Positions 33,656 through 40,691 of a DNA stretch of 64,000 nt are shown piece after piece; the first letter of the stretch is position 1, and the number at the start of each line of letters is the position of its first letter. The notes under the pieces were generated by a model that was not told where the DNA came from, did no database searches, and was given only the letters and a program-made list of their open reading frames with translations. The DNA is from Sphingomonas panacis (GTDB lineage Bacteria; Pseudomonadota; Alphaproteobacteria; Sphingomonadales; Sphingomonadaceae), in NCBI RefSeq assembly GCF_001717955.1, contig NZ_CP014168.1, forward strand, positions 4,185,501 to 4,249,500, read 5' to 3'. Made by a program: the position numbers and the translations under genes.

Positions 33656-34987
33656 CTATGGCTCCCCCGCACTCCGGCCCGATGCCAGGACGGTGGCTTC
33701 GGCGATCAGACGGTCCATGACCAGCTCCAGCTTCGAAGTATCATAGAAGCCACCGGCCAAAATTTCGTCGCTTTGTGCAAAGAAGTGCCTGGTGTACGTC
33801 TCCTTGTGTTCAAGGGCGCCGTGCCAGGCTTCGACGTCCTTCTTGAAATTGCTCCACAATACTTGGGCCGGCCCATAATTGGGCAATGCAAGATCAAGAT
33901 AGCACTCGATCGCGGCAGCCCGGCCGTTGATGTCGCTGCTAGAAATGCCCTCGGGGCCGCGTGCCGGGAACTCGCAGAAGGTCTCATGGTCGGGTAGCAC
34001 CATTGATCGCATATTTTCGGGCATGCCGAGCCTTTGCAGGCGGCAGTGCGCCCCTCGACCTTCCGCATCATTGTCGAGCAGGAAGAGAATGTTATTCTGT
34101 ACGTCAATTCTGACCAAGCCTTCGGCGAACTTCACCAGATTGCCGGTGCCCGAGAAAGGGTGACTTTCGTTCACATCGATAAAGTGGAAGAAGTCGGCGA
34201 CGTCGGGCCGGAGAATGTTCAGAGCGCGCTTCACAATCAGGGCGTCCGAAGTGCCTTCGGTCGCCACTAGAACACGCTTGTAACGTGGTGCGCCGGTGAT
34301 GAAGGAGGCAGCCTCCTCCCACCCGTTCTCGACCAGCGTCCCATATTGCCAGACCAGTTCCGCATCGGCGTTTCTGCCATCGTGACCTAACACCTGAAGC
34401 ATCGAATAGGCGTCTAGGATGAACATCGCCGAACCAAAATACTGTCTTTCTGATTCGGCATACCCACTCATCCATCGGTAGGGGCTGTGCTCTACCGGGA
34501 TCCTACTGATTTCGTCGGTAAGCGCGGCAAAGCGACCTGGCGGTGGCGCTTCCTTTCCCTCCTCGACCGTCAACCTCACGGGGCGGGTGTCGAGGTCCGT
34601 CAACGGAAAACGGCGGCAGAACGCGCAGAATTCATCAAAGGGCATGAAGTTGGTTTGCGCTCGCACGCCGGGCACATTCATGGATGTGACGTAGCTAGCG
34701 GAGGCGGTGGCGTCGCGCACCGCTTCCTCATAGGCGAGGCGAGCGCCTTCGAGATTATGTCCGACCAAATCCAAGCGGGGCAGCACGCGCCCTAGCGGGC
34801 GGGCAAATGCCGCCTCGTATGCGGCGGGATCCTCATTGTTCGCCGAGAAATAATCATAGTCGATACCGTCGCTTCGGCGCCTCGTCCGATCCCCTTCTTG
34901 GAACAGGAAGCCATGATCGAAGCCTATCCCATTTTTCGCCCAATCGAGGCTCATGCCCTCGATCTCGAGATGAATCTCAGTCCCCAC
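33656..34987 (-). CDS. HEPN/Toprim-associated protein, probable nuclease
   Basis: 443 aa from GTG 34987, supported by GAGGGGGGAAG upstream. The N-terminus (MGTEIHLEIEGMSLDWAKNG, then GFDHGFLFQEGDRTRR) matches the HEPN/Toprim N-terminal domain family known from genomic conflict systems. The Toprim domain lies at ~236-310: VLVATEGTSDALIVKRAL with E244, and FLLDNDAEG with D305/D307. The C-terminal ~120 residues are helical. Toprim proteins in defence (OLD, Gabija, RNase M5 types) nick or cleave nucleic acid. It is alone between two modules. GC is lower than in the phage late genes. Confidence 0.75.
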   Translation of the reverse strand: MGTEIHLEIEGMSLDWAKNGIGFDHGFLFQEGDRTRRRSDGIDYDYFSANNEDPAAYEAAFARPLGRVLPRLDLVGHNLEGARLAYEEAVRDATASASYVTSMNVPGVRAQTNFMPFDEFCAFCRRFPLTDLDTRPVRLTVEEGKEAPPPGRFAALTDEISRIPVEHSPYRWMSGYAESERQYFGSAMFILDAYSMLQVLGHDGRNADAELVWQYGTLVENGWEEAASFITGAPRYKRVLVATEGTSDALIVKRALNILRPDVADFFHFIDVNESHPFSGTGNLVKFAEGLVRIDVQNNILFLLDNDAEGRGAHCRLQRLGMPENMRSMVLPDHETFCEFPARGPEGISSSDINGRAAAIECYLDLALPNYGPAQVLWSNFKKDVEAWHGALEHKETYTRHFFAQSDEILAGGFYDTSKLELVMDRLIAEATVLASGRSAGEP

Positions 34988-35384
34988 GCTTCCCCCCTCG
35001 ATCGGCGTAGCATGCCCTTGTCGTCCGGACGTGTCGAGCTGTCCGGTGTGACGCTAAGCGCTGGCCCGGAATCTGTCGCGCGCGGCCCACGCGCTTGTGA
35101 GATCAGCACATGAAGAACATCTGATCTCGTGACAGCCGTTGGGTTAGGTCAACGGCCTAAAATAGCCGTTCTCAGGCCGGCGGCTTCGGCTGCGGACGCG
35201 GACGTACACGCGACGGAGATGCCCTCCGCCGGGTCCGCTTTATGCTCTGGCATTTTGGCGGAGTTCCTATGGAGATGACGCGGTTGTACCCCCCCCCCCC
35301 CGGCAGTACCCACCACGCTCAGACGTATAAACGCTTACGGCCGAAAAGATGCATTGCGCTCCGCCGATTTAAGCGCCTCCTGAG
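34988..35384. other. Gap between Toprim and kinase units
   Basis: About 400 bases holding the leader of the Toprim gene and module copy 3. A plus-strand frame 35242-35529 exists but is Arg/Pro-rich and unconvincing. The gap includes a run of 13 C (35289-35301) in the first TACCCC unit, a slippage-prone tract about 300 bases upstream of the Toprim start. Confidence 0.5.
35211..35312. repeat. Hairpin + TACCCC module, copy 3 (C-tract expanded)
   Basis: Stem CGACGGA (35211-35217) / TCCGCCG (35225-35231) with one A-C mismatch and 7-nt loop GATGCCC. The first repeat GTACCCC starts at 35286 and runs into a 13-base C tract; the second, GTACCCA, starts at 35306. Spacing from hairpin to first repeat fits the other copies; the spacing between repeats is widened from 11-12 to 20 by the C tract. 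It lies between the Toprim start and the kinase operon end. Confidence 0.65.
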
Positions 35385-35558
35385 CTATCGCCGCTTTGGC
35401 GGGGCTCCGGGTTGTCGCCAGTCCAGCCGACCGGCCTCAGCCGTAGCAACGAAGAACGGCGAGCTCAGATCCAAGTCCGTCGGCAGCGACGTACAACCCT
35501 TCGGTGCCGTCACTTCCCGCTTCCTGTAGCGGCTCTTGTCGTTCTTGCTGTTTGCCAT
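35385..35558 (-). CDS. 57-aa basic protein coupled to the kinase
   Basis: ATG 35558 overlaps the kinase stop as TGATG, so translation is expected to couple. The product starts MANSKNDKSRYRKREVTAPK, then GCTSLPTDLDLSSPFFVATA, and ends PPKRR before TAG at 35385. It is Lys/Arg-rich at both ends with a hydrophobic centre, and has many Ser/Thr that a kinase could modify. I know no family. It is short, so it can be missed by gene callers; the overlap and codon use favour a real gene. A kinase substrate, inhibitor or effector are all possible. Confidence 0.6.
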   Translation of the reverse strand: MANSKNDKSRYRKREVTAPKGCTSLPTDLDLSSPFFVATAEAGRLDWRQPGAPPKRR

Positions 35559-36595
35559 CAATTTTTCTTCAAAACGCTCTCGATCTCTCGTCGCGTCATC
35601 CTACGAACGCACAAGTCCGTTTTTCGGCGGGGAGTTCCGCCAGGAGCAGTAGTCGTAAAAACCGTCGAGCCATCGGCGTTCAATACGAAGCGCTTCTCTG
35701 TTCCCATTTCGTTCTTAATCCACGTCTTGTCAAGCGTTCCCCTCGCAAGCTGCCAGTCTAGACCATCCTCGACCGAGGCCAGTGCGTTCGCCACCTCCAG
35801 TGCGGAGTTGTAGCGGTTGTTGCGATCGGGCTCGATGCACTTGACTATCACCTTCCGTAGTCTCGTCGGAACATGCTCGTCGAAGGCTTGTCGGTCAGGG
35901 AAGGTGCCGGCCAGTATCTCGCCAGCCAAGGCCGTCATGTTGATATTTCCACCGTGCTCGAAGCGGGAGAATTGCCGATTGAATGCATCGTTTCCGATCG
36001 TCATCCGATAAAGCGTGAGTCCGACCTGGTATATATCGAACCTGAGGTCGAACTGTTGATTGGTCGTCGCCTCCGGTGGTGCCATTCGAATGTAGAGCCC
36101 ATTGGGCCGCGCGAGCCCCAATTGCATCTGCTTAGCGAGCCCGAAATCGGCGAGCAGAGCTTCGCCCCGGTTTGAAAGCAGGATGTTGTCCGGCTTGATG
36201 TCGAAGTGGATCAAACCTTTACTGTGGATGTTGTGCAGGCCGCTCAGCATCTGGCAGCCGAGGCGCACGGTCTCACGTGCCGTCAGATTGCTCGCGGCCA
36301 TCAGCCCTTTAACGGAACCCCGCCTGTATAGAGGCATGGCGACGTACACGCTGTCCTGATCCTCGCAGGCATAGTGCACCTGAACCACATTTTGATGGGC
36401 GGTGGCGTAGAGCGCTTTCGCTTCATCGAAAAACCCGTTCACGCTATGGAGAGAGCTTTTCGCAATGGTCTTCATTACGATCTCTGCGCCGAGTTGGACG
36501 TCGTGCACGATCCAAGTCTTAGAGTTTCGGCCGTCTGATCCTATTTCGCGAATTTCCGCGAACTGAAGTTCCGCCCGCTTATATGGCTGCAGCAT
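35558..36595 (-). CDS. Serine/threonine protein kinase (Hanks type)
   Basis: 345 aa, soluble. Gly-loop-like EIGSDGRNSKTW (17-28), ATP-binding K42 in IVMKTI, helix-C E58, catalytic loop HFDIKPDN (130-137; HFD instead of HRD, as in RD-minus kinases), DFG 150-152, and APPE 172-175. The catalytic Asp132, Lys134 and Asn137 are present, so it should be active. The domain ends near ~275; the C-terminal ~70 residues (DGLDWQLARGTLDKTWIKNE) are unrecognised. There is no membrane segment or PASTA domain, unlike housekeeping kinases. It starts next to the stop of the RNase H-fold gene. Stk2-type kinases in phage defence give a precedent, but this operon differs. Confidence 0.88.
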   Translation of the reverse strand: MLQPYKRAELQFAEIREIGSDGRNSKTWIVHDVQLGAEIVMKTIAKSSLHSVNGFFDEAKALYATAHQNVVQVHYACEDQDSVYVAMPLYRRGSVKGLMAASNLTARETVRLGCQMLSGLHNIHSKGLIHFDIKPDNILLSNRGEALLADFGLAKQMQLGLARPNGLYIRMAPPEATTNQQFDLRFDIYQVGLTLYRMTIGNDAFNRQFSRFEHGGNINMTALAGEILAGTFPDRQAFDEHVPTRLRKVIVKCIEPDRNNRYNSALEVANALASVEDGLDWQLARGTLDKTWIKNEMGTEKRFVLNADGSTVFTTTAPGGTPRRKTDLCVRRMTRREIESVLKKN

Positions 36596-37042
36596 TCAGG
36601 CCCCCTTCGCGCAAAGCATGGCTTCGCGTTGCTCCTTGTTCATCGTTTGCCAGTCGTCGATACCGGGATCAATGGTGCCGTCGACGATCGGCTTGAACTG
36701 CGTCCTAGTAAGTTTAAGGCGCGACATGATCGACGAGACATGACCAATATAATATGCTTCAAGTTCGCTGCTGGCGAACGACTCTTGGATCACTCCTTCG
36801 AGTTCGACGCGTCGTATATTCATATTTTGCGCGCTCGGTTCGGTCACCCTGATGCCGGCCCGCTGCACTCCATACTCTCGCATGACATCAAGCAGGTGGC
36901 TCCGAACGTACTTCAGCGATTCAGGGGTGTCGAACGCAGCGGGAATGCGGATTTCATCTACGTTGACGAACTCATCCGCGGTGGCATCGTATATGGCAAA
37001 CGTCACCGTACTGGGCGAGACGCGGATTCCTATTGTCTTCAT
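36596..37042 (-). CDS. RNase H-fold (DUF3010-like) protein, first gene of kinase operon
   Basis: 148 aa. MKTIGIRVSPSTVTFAIYDA is a first beta hairpin as in RuvC/RNase H folds, but the catalytic Asp position is Arg (GIR, not GID). A helix follows (YVRSHLLDVMREYGV), then AGIRVTEPSAQNMNIRRVEL and EGVIQESFASSELEAYYIGH. This order is close to DUF3010, an uncharacterised RNase H-like family; E77 or E79 may be retained. It could be a pseudo-nuclease sensor. The gene is followed directly by the kinase (TGA ATG). A module (copy 4) lies ~100 bases upstream of its start. Confidence 0.6.
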   Translation of the reverse strand: MKTIGIRVSPSTVTFAIYDATADEFVNVDEIRIPAAFDTPESLKYVRSHLLDVMREYGVQRAGIRVTEPSAQNMNIRRVELEGVIQESFASSELEAYYIGHVSSIMSRLKLTRTQFKPIVDGTIDPGIDDWQTMNKEQREAMLCAKGA

Positions 37043-37145
37043 TATTCATCGTGACACGGCAATAGTGGCGTTGACAAGCGCCCGATCGAAAGCCGCGCCG
37101 CTTCAGCGCCTCCCGTAGTGCAATCGGTCATCATCGTGGCGGAAG

Positions 37146-37241
37146 CACGGCGGACATGCCCTCCGCCGCGTGCGTGCCTCACCCGCGGATTTCCGCGATG
37201 CGCGCGTCTTTCGCGACGCGGCCGTACCCCGCCGTTACCCC
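37146..37241. repeat. Hairpin + TACCCC module, copy 4
   Basis: Stem CGGCGGA (37148-37154) / TCCGCCG (37162-37168), with loop CATGCCC; an outer C-G pair lies beyond one mismatch. GTACCCC starts at 37224, 54 bases after the stem (counted to 37170), and TTACCCC at 37235, 11 bases on. The second repeat contains the TAA stop codon of the gene that ends at 37235, so the module abuts or cuts that gene's 3' end. Confidence 0.7.
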
Positions 37242-37699
37242 GCCGCCGGCTTGCTGGTCGCCGTTCGGTCATGCGGATTCACGACCGAGGGCACGCCGCT
37301 GGCGGCGCCCATGCTCAGATTGAAGGGTGGCGGCTCCGGCGTTTGTGAGAGCATGTGCAGGTCGCCGAGCGCGGCGGCAATCAAGTGCGCGACCTCCATC
37401 CGCGAATTTCGCATCGACCGGTCGATCTTACTCAGAAACGTCCGGCGCAACTCCAGCGGCAGCGCGATGATCTCCGCGCCAACACGGGCCATCACCGCCT
37501 TGGCATCCAGCTCGCGTCCCTGCGCGTCGAAGATTTCCATATACCGAAAGCGGGCCGCGATCTTCCCGGCCGGCAGGTCGATCCACTGCTCCAACTCGCC
37601 GGGCTTGCGCCCCGACACGAGGTTGCGATCGGCGGCGGTCCACTCTCGCGTTCCGTCGAACACGACGTAGATCAGCTCGTCATCTCGAATCGTTCTCAT
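37235..37699 (-). CDS. Hypothetical phage protein, 154 aa
   Basis: Starts MRTIRDDELIYVVFDGTREW at ATG 37699; a longer in-frame start at 37735 exists. FLSKIDRSMRNSRMEVAHLI suggests a helical, possibly DNA-binding middle. The C-terminus (MGAASGVPSVVNPHDRTATS, then KPAAG) is low-complexity, and the stop lies inside the second TACCCC repeat of module 4, so the natural end may have been replaced. Two GAACAT boxes 11 bases apart (37705-37710, 37716-37721) lie just upstream of the start and could be an operator. No family recognised. Confidence 0.5.
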   Translation of the reverse strand: MRTIRDDELIYVVFDGTREWTAADRNLVSGRKPGELEQWIDLPAGKIAARFRYMEIFDAQGRELDAKAVMARVGAEIIALPLELRRTFLSKIDRSMRNSRMEVAHLIAAALGDLHMLSQTPEPPPFNLSMGAASGVPSVVNPHDRTATSKPAAG

Positions 37700-37805
37700 G
37701 GAGAGAACATGACAAGAACATTTCCAACAGCGCAAGCGGTCTCTTGGCTAAGCCGGATTAGCGGCTTCCAATGGTCGGCATCGGCTTCATCCGCGAGTAA
37801 AAGCG

Positions 37806-38252
37806 CTATTTGCGCTCGAAGGCGACAATCGGATCGAGTTTGCCATCCAGCATCAGGCGCCAGCGCCTGAACCGAACCTCGCCGATGACGGCCGTATTTC
37901 CGGTAGCGGCCAAAGGTACAACAACGGTCGTTACTCCATATGAACGCTCGTTTTTCGCGATCAGTCCAAAGCGGCCACCACGGAGTTGGATGTCGAGCGC
38001 TTCAGCCGCATCAATCGTTGCGCTGCCAAGATCAACCTCCAGGCGGAGGCCGGATACACCAACGCCAGAAACCTCTTTAGGCTCGCACGTAAACGCCGAG
38101 CCGATTTTCTCGCCGGAGAGATAGACCATCCATTCCCCAGCAAGAAGGAAGCCATCACCACCGAAACCGGGGATCAGATAAGCGAGCGCGGAAGTGGGCG
38201 TGCCGTTGAATATCTCGATGCGGTCAGCGGACACGAACGCCGAATTGGACAT
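37806..38252 (-). CDS. Hypothetical protein, 148 aa
   Basis: ATG 38252 has AAGGTGAG upstream. MSNSAFVSADRIEIFNGTPT, GFLLAGEWMVYLSGEKIGSA and RFGLIAKNERSYGVTTVVVP: beta-rich soluble protein, no motif recognised. It lies between the HIRAN gene and the 154-aa gene, in the leftward operon behind the repressor, where temperate phages often carry exclusion or recombination genes. Confidence 0.55.
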   Translation of the reverse strand: MSNSAFVSADRIEIFNGTPTSALAYLIPGFGGDGFLLAGEWMVYLSGEKIGSAFTCEPKEVSGVGVSGLRLEVDLGSATIDAAEALDIQLRGGRFGLIAKNERSYGVTTVVVPLAATGNTAVIGEVRFRRWRLMLDGKLDPIVAFERK

Positions 38253-38288
38253 GAAGTTACTCACCTTTGGGTACGGGAATAAGAGCAC

Positions 38289-38573
38289 TCACGGAGCGAG
38301 GAACGGTTGATCGTCACCCCGCTTCAAGGTCCCGATCGTTGTCGAACAGCCCTGCCCTTCATGTAGCAGGGCGTCGCGCAACCAGTTGTCGCGGCCAAGG
38401 TAGCCGATCGTGGCATTTCGGCTACATTTCACGACTACGGCATCCGCGTCGTAGGGATTGCCGATCTCCGCGAACAACATCACCCGTTCGCCCTCCCGGC
38501 ATGCTTCGATCGCACGTTGATAAGATGCCTCGCCGACGATGCTGACATGATAGGTGCGCGCCCCGTCCGCCAT
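38289..38573 (-). CDS. HIRAN-domain protein
   Basis: 94 aa from ATG 38573 with GGAGGG upstream. YHVSIVGEASYQRAIEACRE, then FAEIGNPYDADAVVVKCSRN and ATIGYLGRDNWLRDALLHEG, covers one whole HIRAN domain (V-x-G-x-x-(Y/F)...NPYD..AV.V......IGYLPR). HIRAN binds 3' DNA ends in fork-remodelling helicases such as HLTF; stand-alone forms occur in phages and islands. A role in recognising damaged or replicating DNA is inferred. Confidence 0.85.
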   Translation of the reverse strand: MADGARTYHVSIVGEASYQRAIEACREGERVMLFAEIGNPYDADAVVVKCSRNATIGYLGRDNWLRDALLHEGQGCSTTIGTLKRGDDQPFLAP

Positions 38574-38642
38574 TCTGATCCCTCCGAAGATCGCCTCCAC
38601 GAGAGGTCGCATACAGCCGGGATTGTTGCAAACGGTTGTAGA

Positions 38643-39005
38643 TCAGGCCGAGGAATTGCTCTCAAGCGCCCGGCACAGACCCTGCGCGTGCTGGACGAGG
38701 AGCAGTTTCACCGCTGCTGGAAGTGCCGCGAACGCCTCGAGCATCGCCGCCGCCTCGTCGTCGAGCGGTGCGCCCGCGATCCGCTGACCGGTCACGATCC
38801 AGTACCAGTCTGCACCCGCTGACCCGATTCGCAGCAGATATTCCGTCGATGGCAATGCGCCCGCCTCATAGCGGTGCTGACTATTGAGACTGACGCCCCC
38901 CAGCTCAGCCAGTTGCGTTTGATTTAGGCCGATTTCTTTCCGCCACGCCCGCAAGCGCTCGCCAATTTTCTCATCACTGGTGAAAATCTCTTGACGAATT
39001 GCCAC
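38643..39005 (-). CDS. XRE-family prophage repressor
   Basis: 120 aa if started at GTG 39005; ATG 39047 is an alternative adding MCHFVVNRLRNVST. The HTH is GERLRAWRKEIGLNQTQLAE followed by LGGVSLNSQHRYEAGALPST, with the EYLLRIGSAGADWYWIVTG stretch of the short CI-like phage repressors that lack a peptidase domain. It is divergent from the Cro-like gene, with 47 bases between the GTG and that gene's ATG. It should hold the lysogenic state by binding the shared intergenic region. Confidence 0.82.
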   Translation of the reverse strand: MAIRQEIFTSDEKIGERLRAWRKEIGLNQTQLAELGGVSLNSQHRYEAGALPSTEYLLRIGSAGADWYWIVTGQRIAGAPLDDEAAAMLEAFAALPAAVKLLLVQHAQGLCRALESNSSA

Positions 39006-39052
39006 GGTTGAGACATTTCTAAGGCGGTTTACAACAAAATGGCACATTACAG
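39006..39052. promoter_or_regulatory. Divergent repressor/Cro control region
   Basis: A possible rightward promoter is TTGAGA (39008-39013) and TACAAC (39030-39035), 16 bases apart. Neither gene shows a clear Shine-Dalgarno sequence here, so leaderless or near-leaderless starts are possible. Operators must lie within about 60 bases; no long perfect dyad is seen. Assignment rests on the divergent XRE/Cro layout. Confidence 0.4.
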
Positions 39053-39334
39053 ATGTTGGCCGTCCGAGTCCCTGCCGAAGCGCTAAAGGAACGAGCTCTC
39101 GTCGCACGCGCGCGCTTCGAAGCGTCCGGCACCAACATCAGCCAGTGGGCGCGCGAGCGCGGTTTCTCGGTCAGCCTCGTTCAATCGGTGCTCTCTGGAA
39201 ACCGCGCCTGCCGGCGCGGCGAATCCCACAAGATCGCCGTCGCGCTCGGCCTCAAGCCGACGGTGGCACCACCGGGCATGAACGAACCAGCCGATCCCCG
39301 CTTCGACGCGGACGTGTTGGAGCAGGTGCCATGA
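39053..39334 (+). CDS. Cro-like DNA-binding protein (BcepMu gp16 type)
   Basis: 93 aa. RARFEASGTNISQWARERGF, then SVSLVQSVLSGNRACRRGES and HKIAVALGLK, is the HTH pattern of the BcepMu gp16-type phage regulators, where the repeated RG-x-x-H-x-IAV-LGLK end is diagnostic. Divergent from the repressor and first gene of the rightward early operon, so it is placed as Cro. Its TGA overlaps the next gene's ATG. Confidence 0.8.
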   Translation: MLAVRVPAEALKERALVARARFEASGTNISQWARERGFSVSLVQSVLSGNRACRRGESHKIAVALGLKPTVAPPGMNEPADPRFDADVLEQVP

Positions 39335-39573
39335 GCGCCCTCAGCGACTACACGCCATCCACCGCTCGACACCGCCTCCGCTATTGGACGGGGATCGACG
39401 GCGGACTGGATGCCATGGCCTTGGTTGCCGGACTGAACGGCAAACCGCACCCGATCGAGCAGGTGGGGGTGCGAAATGCCATGCAGATGCTGATCATGGC
39501 AAACATCCGTTTGGCGCGAGCCCAGCTTGCGGTGGCGCAGTCGGACGAGGTTACTCTGGAGCCGGGTTCGTGA
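39331..39573 (+). CDS. Early protein, 80 aa
   Basis: ATG 39331 overlaps the Cro-like stop as ATGA. MSALSDYTPSTARHRLRYWT, GIDGGLDAMALVAGLNGKPH and then MQMLIMANIRLARAQLAVAQ: mostly helical, soluble. No family recognised. Its 3' end overlaps the minus-strand gene at 39551 by 23 bases. Confidence 0.6.
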   Translation: MSALSDYTPSTARHRLRYWTGIDGGLDAMALVAGLNGKPHPIEQVGVRNAMQMLIMANIRLARAQLAVAQSDEVTLEPGS

Positions 39574-39742
39574 TCCCTTCCATGATCTTGCCCCCGGTCT
39601 GCGCGCTGTCGAACTCCGCGGGAGGCGGATTTTTCGCGAACGAGTTGACCCTACCCTCCGCCGCTTCGGCGACGCCGGTCCAGCGGCTGTGCAACTCCTG
39701 GAGCAGCGCGACAACGATTTGCCGTATCGGAGATACAGGCAT
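39551..39742 (-). CDS. Small minus-strand protein inside the early operon, 63 aa
   Basis: ATG 39742 with AAGAGGA upstream. MPVSPIRQIVVALLQELHSR then WTGVAEAAEGRVNSFAKNPP looks coding. It runs against the early operon and ends inside the 3' end of the 80-aa gene, so its transcript would be antisense to early mRNA. Unknown function. Confidence 0.4.
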   Translation of the reverse strand: MPVSPIRQIVVALLQELHSRWTGVAEAAEGRVNSFAKNPPPAEFDSAQTGGKIMEGITNPAPE

Positions 39743-40138
39743 CCCAAATCCTCTTCGTGGGTGTGTAAGCAACACCACGATAGCCGGACGGGGTCGGGCG
39801 TCCAGCCCGGCCCCTGAAGGCTGCACCCTTTCATCATCACCAACCCTTCCCCCCTTCGGCCGCTTGCAGACCGGCCGATTCCCCAGCGAGGCGGAGCGCA
39901 CGCGATCGCGCCCGACCCAGCGGGAGCTCCTTGGGTGTCTGCCGTACCCGCGTACCGGCAGCGATCGACCTCCTCCCCGATCGCTGCCGCCAATCATGGG
40001 TACGTCGCGCCGCTCGATCCGTCGCTGCGGATCGGCGCCAAATTCCCGTATCTCGAGCTCGGCCGCCATGCGGGCGGCGAGCGGCGCCGGCGGGCCGACC
40101 CCCTGCCCGTCGGCGTCGTCCCTATCGGGGCAAGGGGT
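39743..40138. other. 396-base gap in early operon
   Basis: A hairpin GGGGTCGGGC (39790-39799) / GCCCGGCCCC (39805-39814) with 5-nt loop and one G-T pair may attenuate the early transcript. Open frames cross the rest on both strands (39935 upward on plus, 40069 downward on minus) but are Arg/Pro/Ser-rich and have no motif. The longer plus-strand reading would extend the 40139 gene by 68 residues; I do not support it. This spot would suit an early promoter or origin. Confidence 0.35.
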
Positions 40139-40603
40139 ATGACGAAGGCCCGCCCGATCTTCGAAGACGCGCTGCTGCGCGTGCTAGGCGATCTCACGCC
40201 CGCACGCTGCGCGCTCATCACCGGTCGCGCCGCAGCGTATTTGCGCGAGGCGAGTGATCCGGACCGGCCGCAGCGCCTCACCGTCCAGGACATGCTCAAG
40301 CTCGACATCGAGCATCTCGCCTTCGATGGCACGACACCGCTGTTCGCCGCCTATGGCGCGCTCGTCGCGCAGGCGCGCGCTGAGGTCTATGCCGACGCCG
40401 TGGCGATCGGCCGCGCCACGAAGGACGTGCTCAAGGAAGATGGCGAGGCGCACCTCGCGCTGTTCCTCGCGTCACAGCCGGACGCGACCGATCACGATCT
40501 TCGCGCCGCGCTGCGCGAAACGGAAGAGGCGGTCGCGGCGCAGTCGCAGGCGATCCAGGTTGTCCGCGTCGCCCTCGAGAAGCGCCACCAGCAGCCGCCG
40601 TAA
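40139..40603 (+). CDS. Early protein, 154 aa
   Basis: ATG 40139 with a GGGGCAAGGGG upstream. MTKARPIFEDALLRVLGDLT, then RLTVQDMLKLDIEHLAFDGT and EVYADAVAIGRATKDVLKED. All-helical, acidic; the C-terminal ~45 residues are a coiled coil (RETEEAVAAQSQAIQVVRVA). I recognise no family. It is placed among phage early genes of unknown role. Confidence 0.6.
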   Translation: MTKARPIFEDALLRVLGDLTPARCALITGRAAAYLREASDPDRPQRLTVQDMLKLDIEHLAFDGTTPLFAAYGALVAQARAEVYADAVAIGRATKDVLKEDGEAHLALFLASQPDATDHDLRAALRETEEAVAAQSQAIQVVRVALEKRHQQPP

Positions 40604-40691
40604 GCCGGGCGCCCACCGTCATCTCCGAACCCAAGCCGCCCGATGATCTCTCGATCGTCGGGGCGGAAAACTGCTGCCTGGAACCTGCCGC

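Noticed and set aside
35242..35529. Plus-strand frame of 95 aa across module 3.
   Set aside because: It crosses the 13-C tract and is opposite to the well-supported 57-aa frame; composition is Arg/Pro-rich with no motif.
4356..37241. Modules as remnants of a tRNA 3' end (loop and right arm read like ATCCC-TCCGCCGC).
   Set aside because: No CCA-like end or remaining tRNA sequence is present; the likeness is too short to claim.
33483..37241. CRISPR array.
   Set aside because: Repeats are hairpin plus short boxes ~1.7-1.9 kb apart around genes, not regular short repeats with spacers, and no cas gene is present apart from a vague Cas2-like fold.
39935..40138. 68-residue N-terminal extension of the 154-aa early protein.
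   Set aside because: Low-complexity Arg/Pro/Gly sequence; ATG 40139 has a good RBS and starts clear coding sequence.
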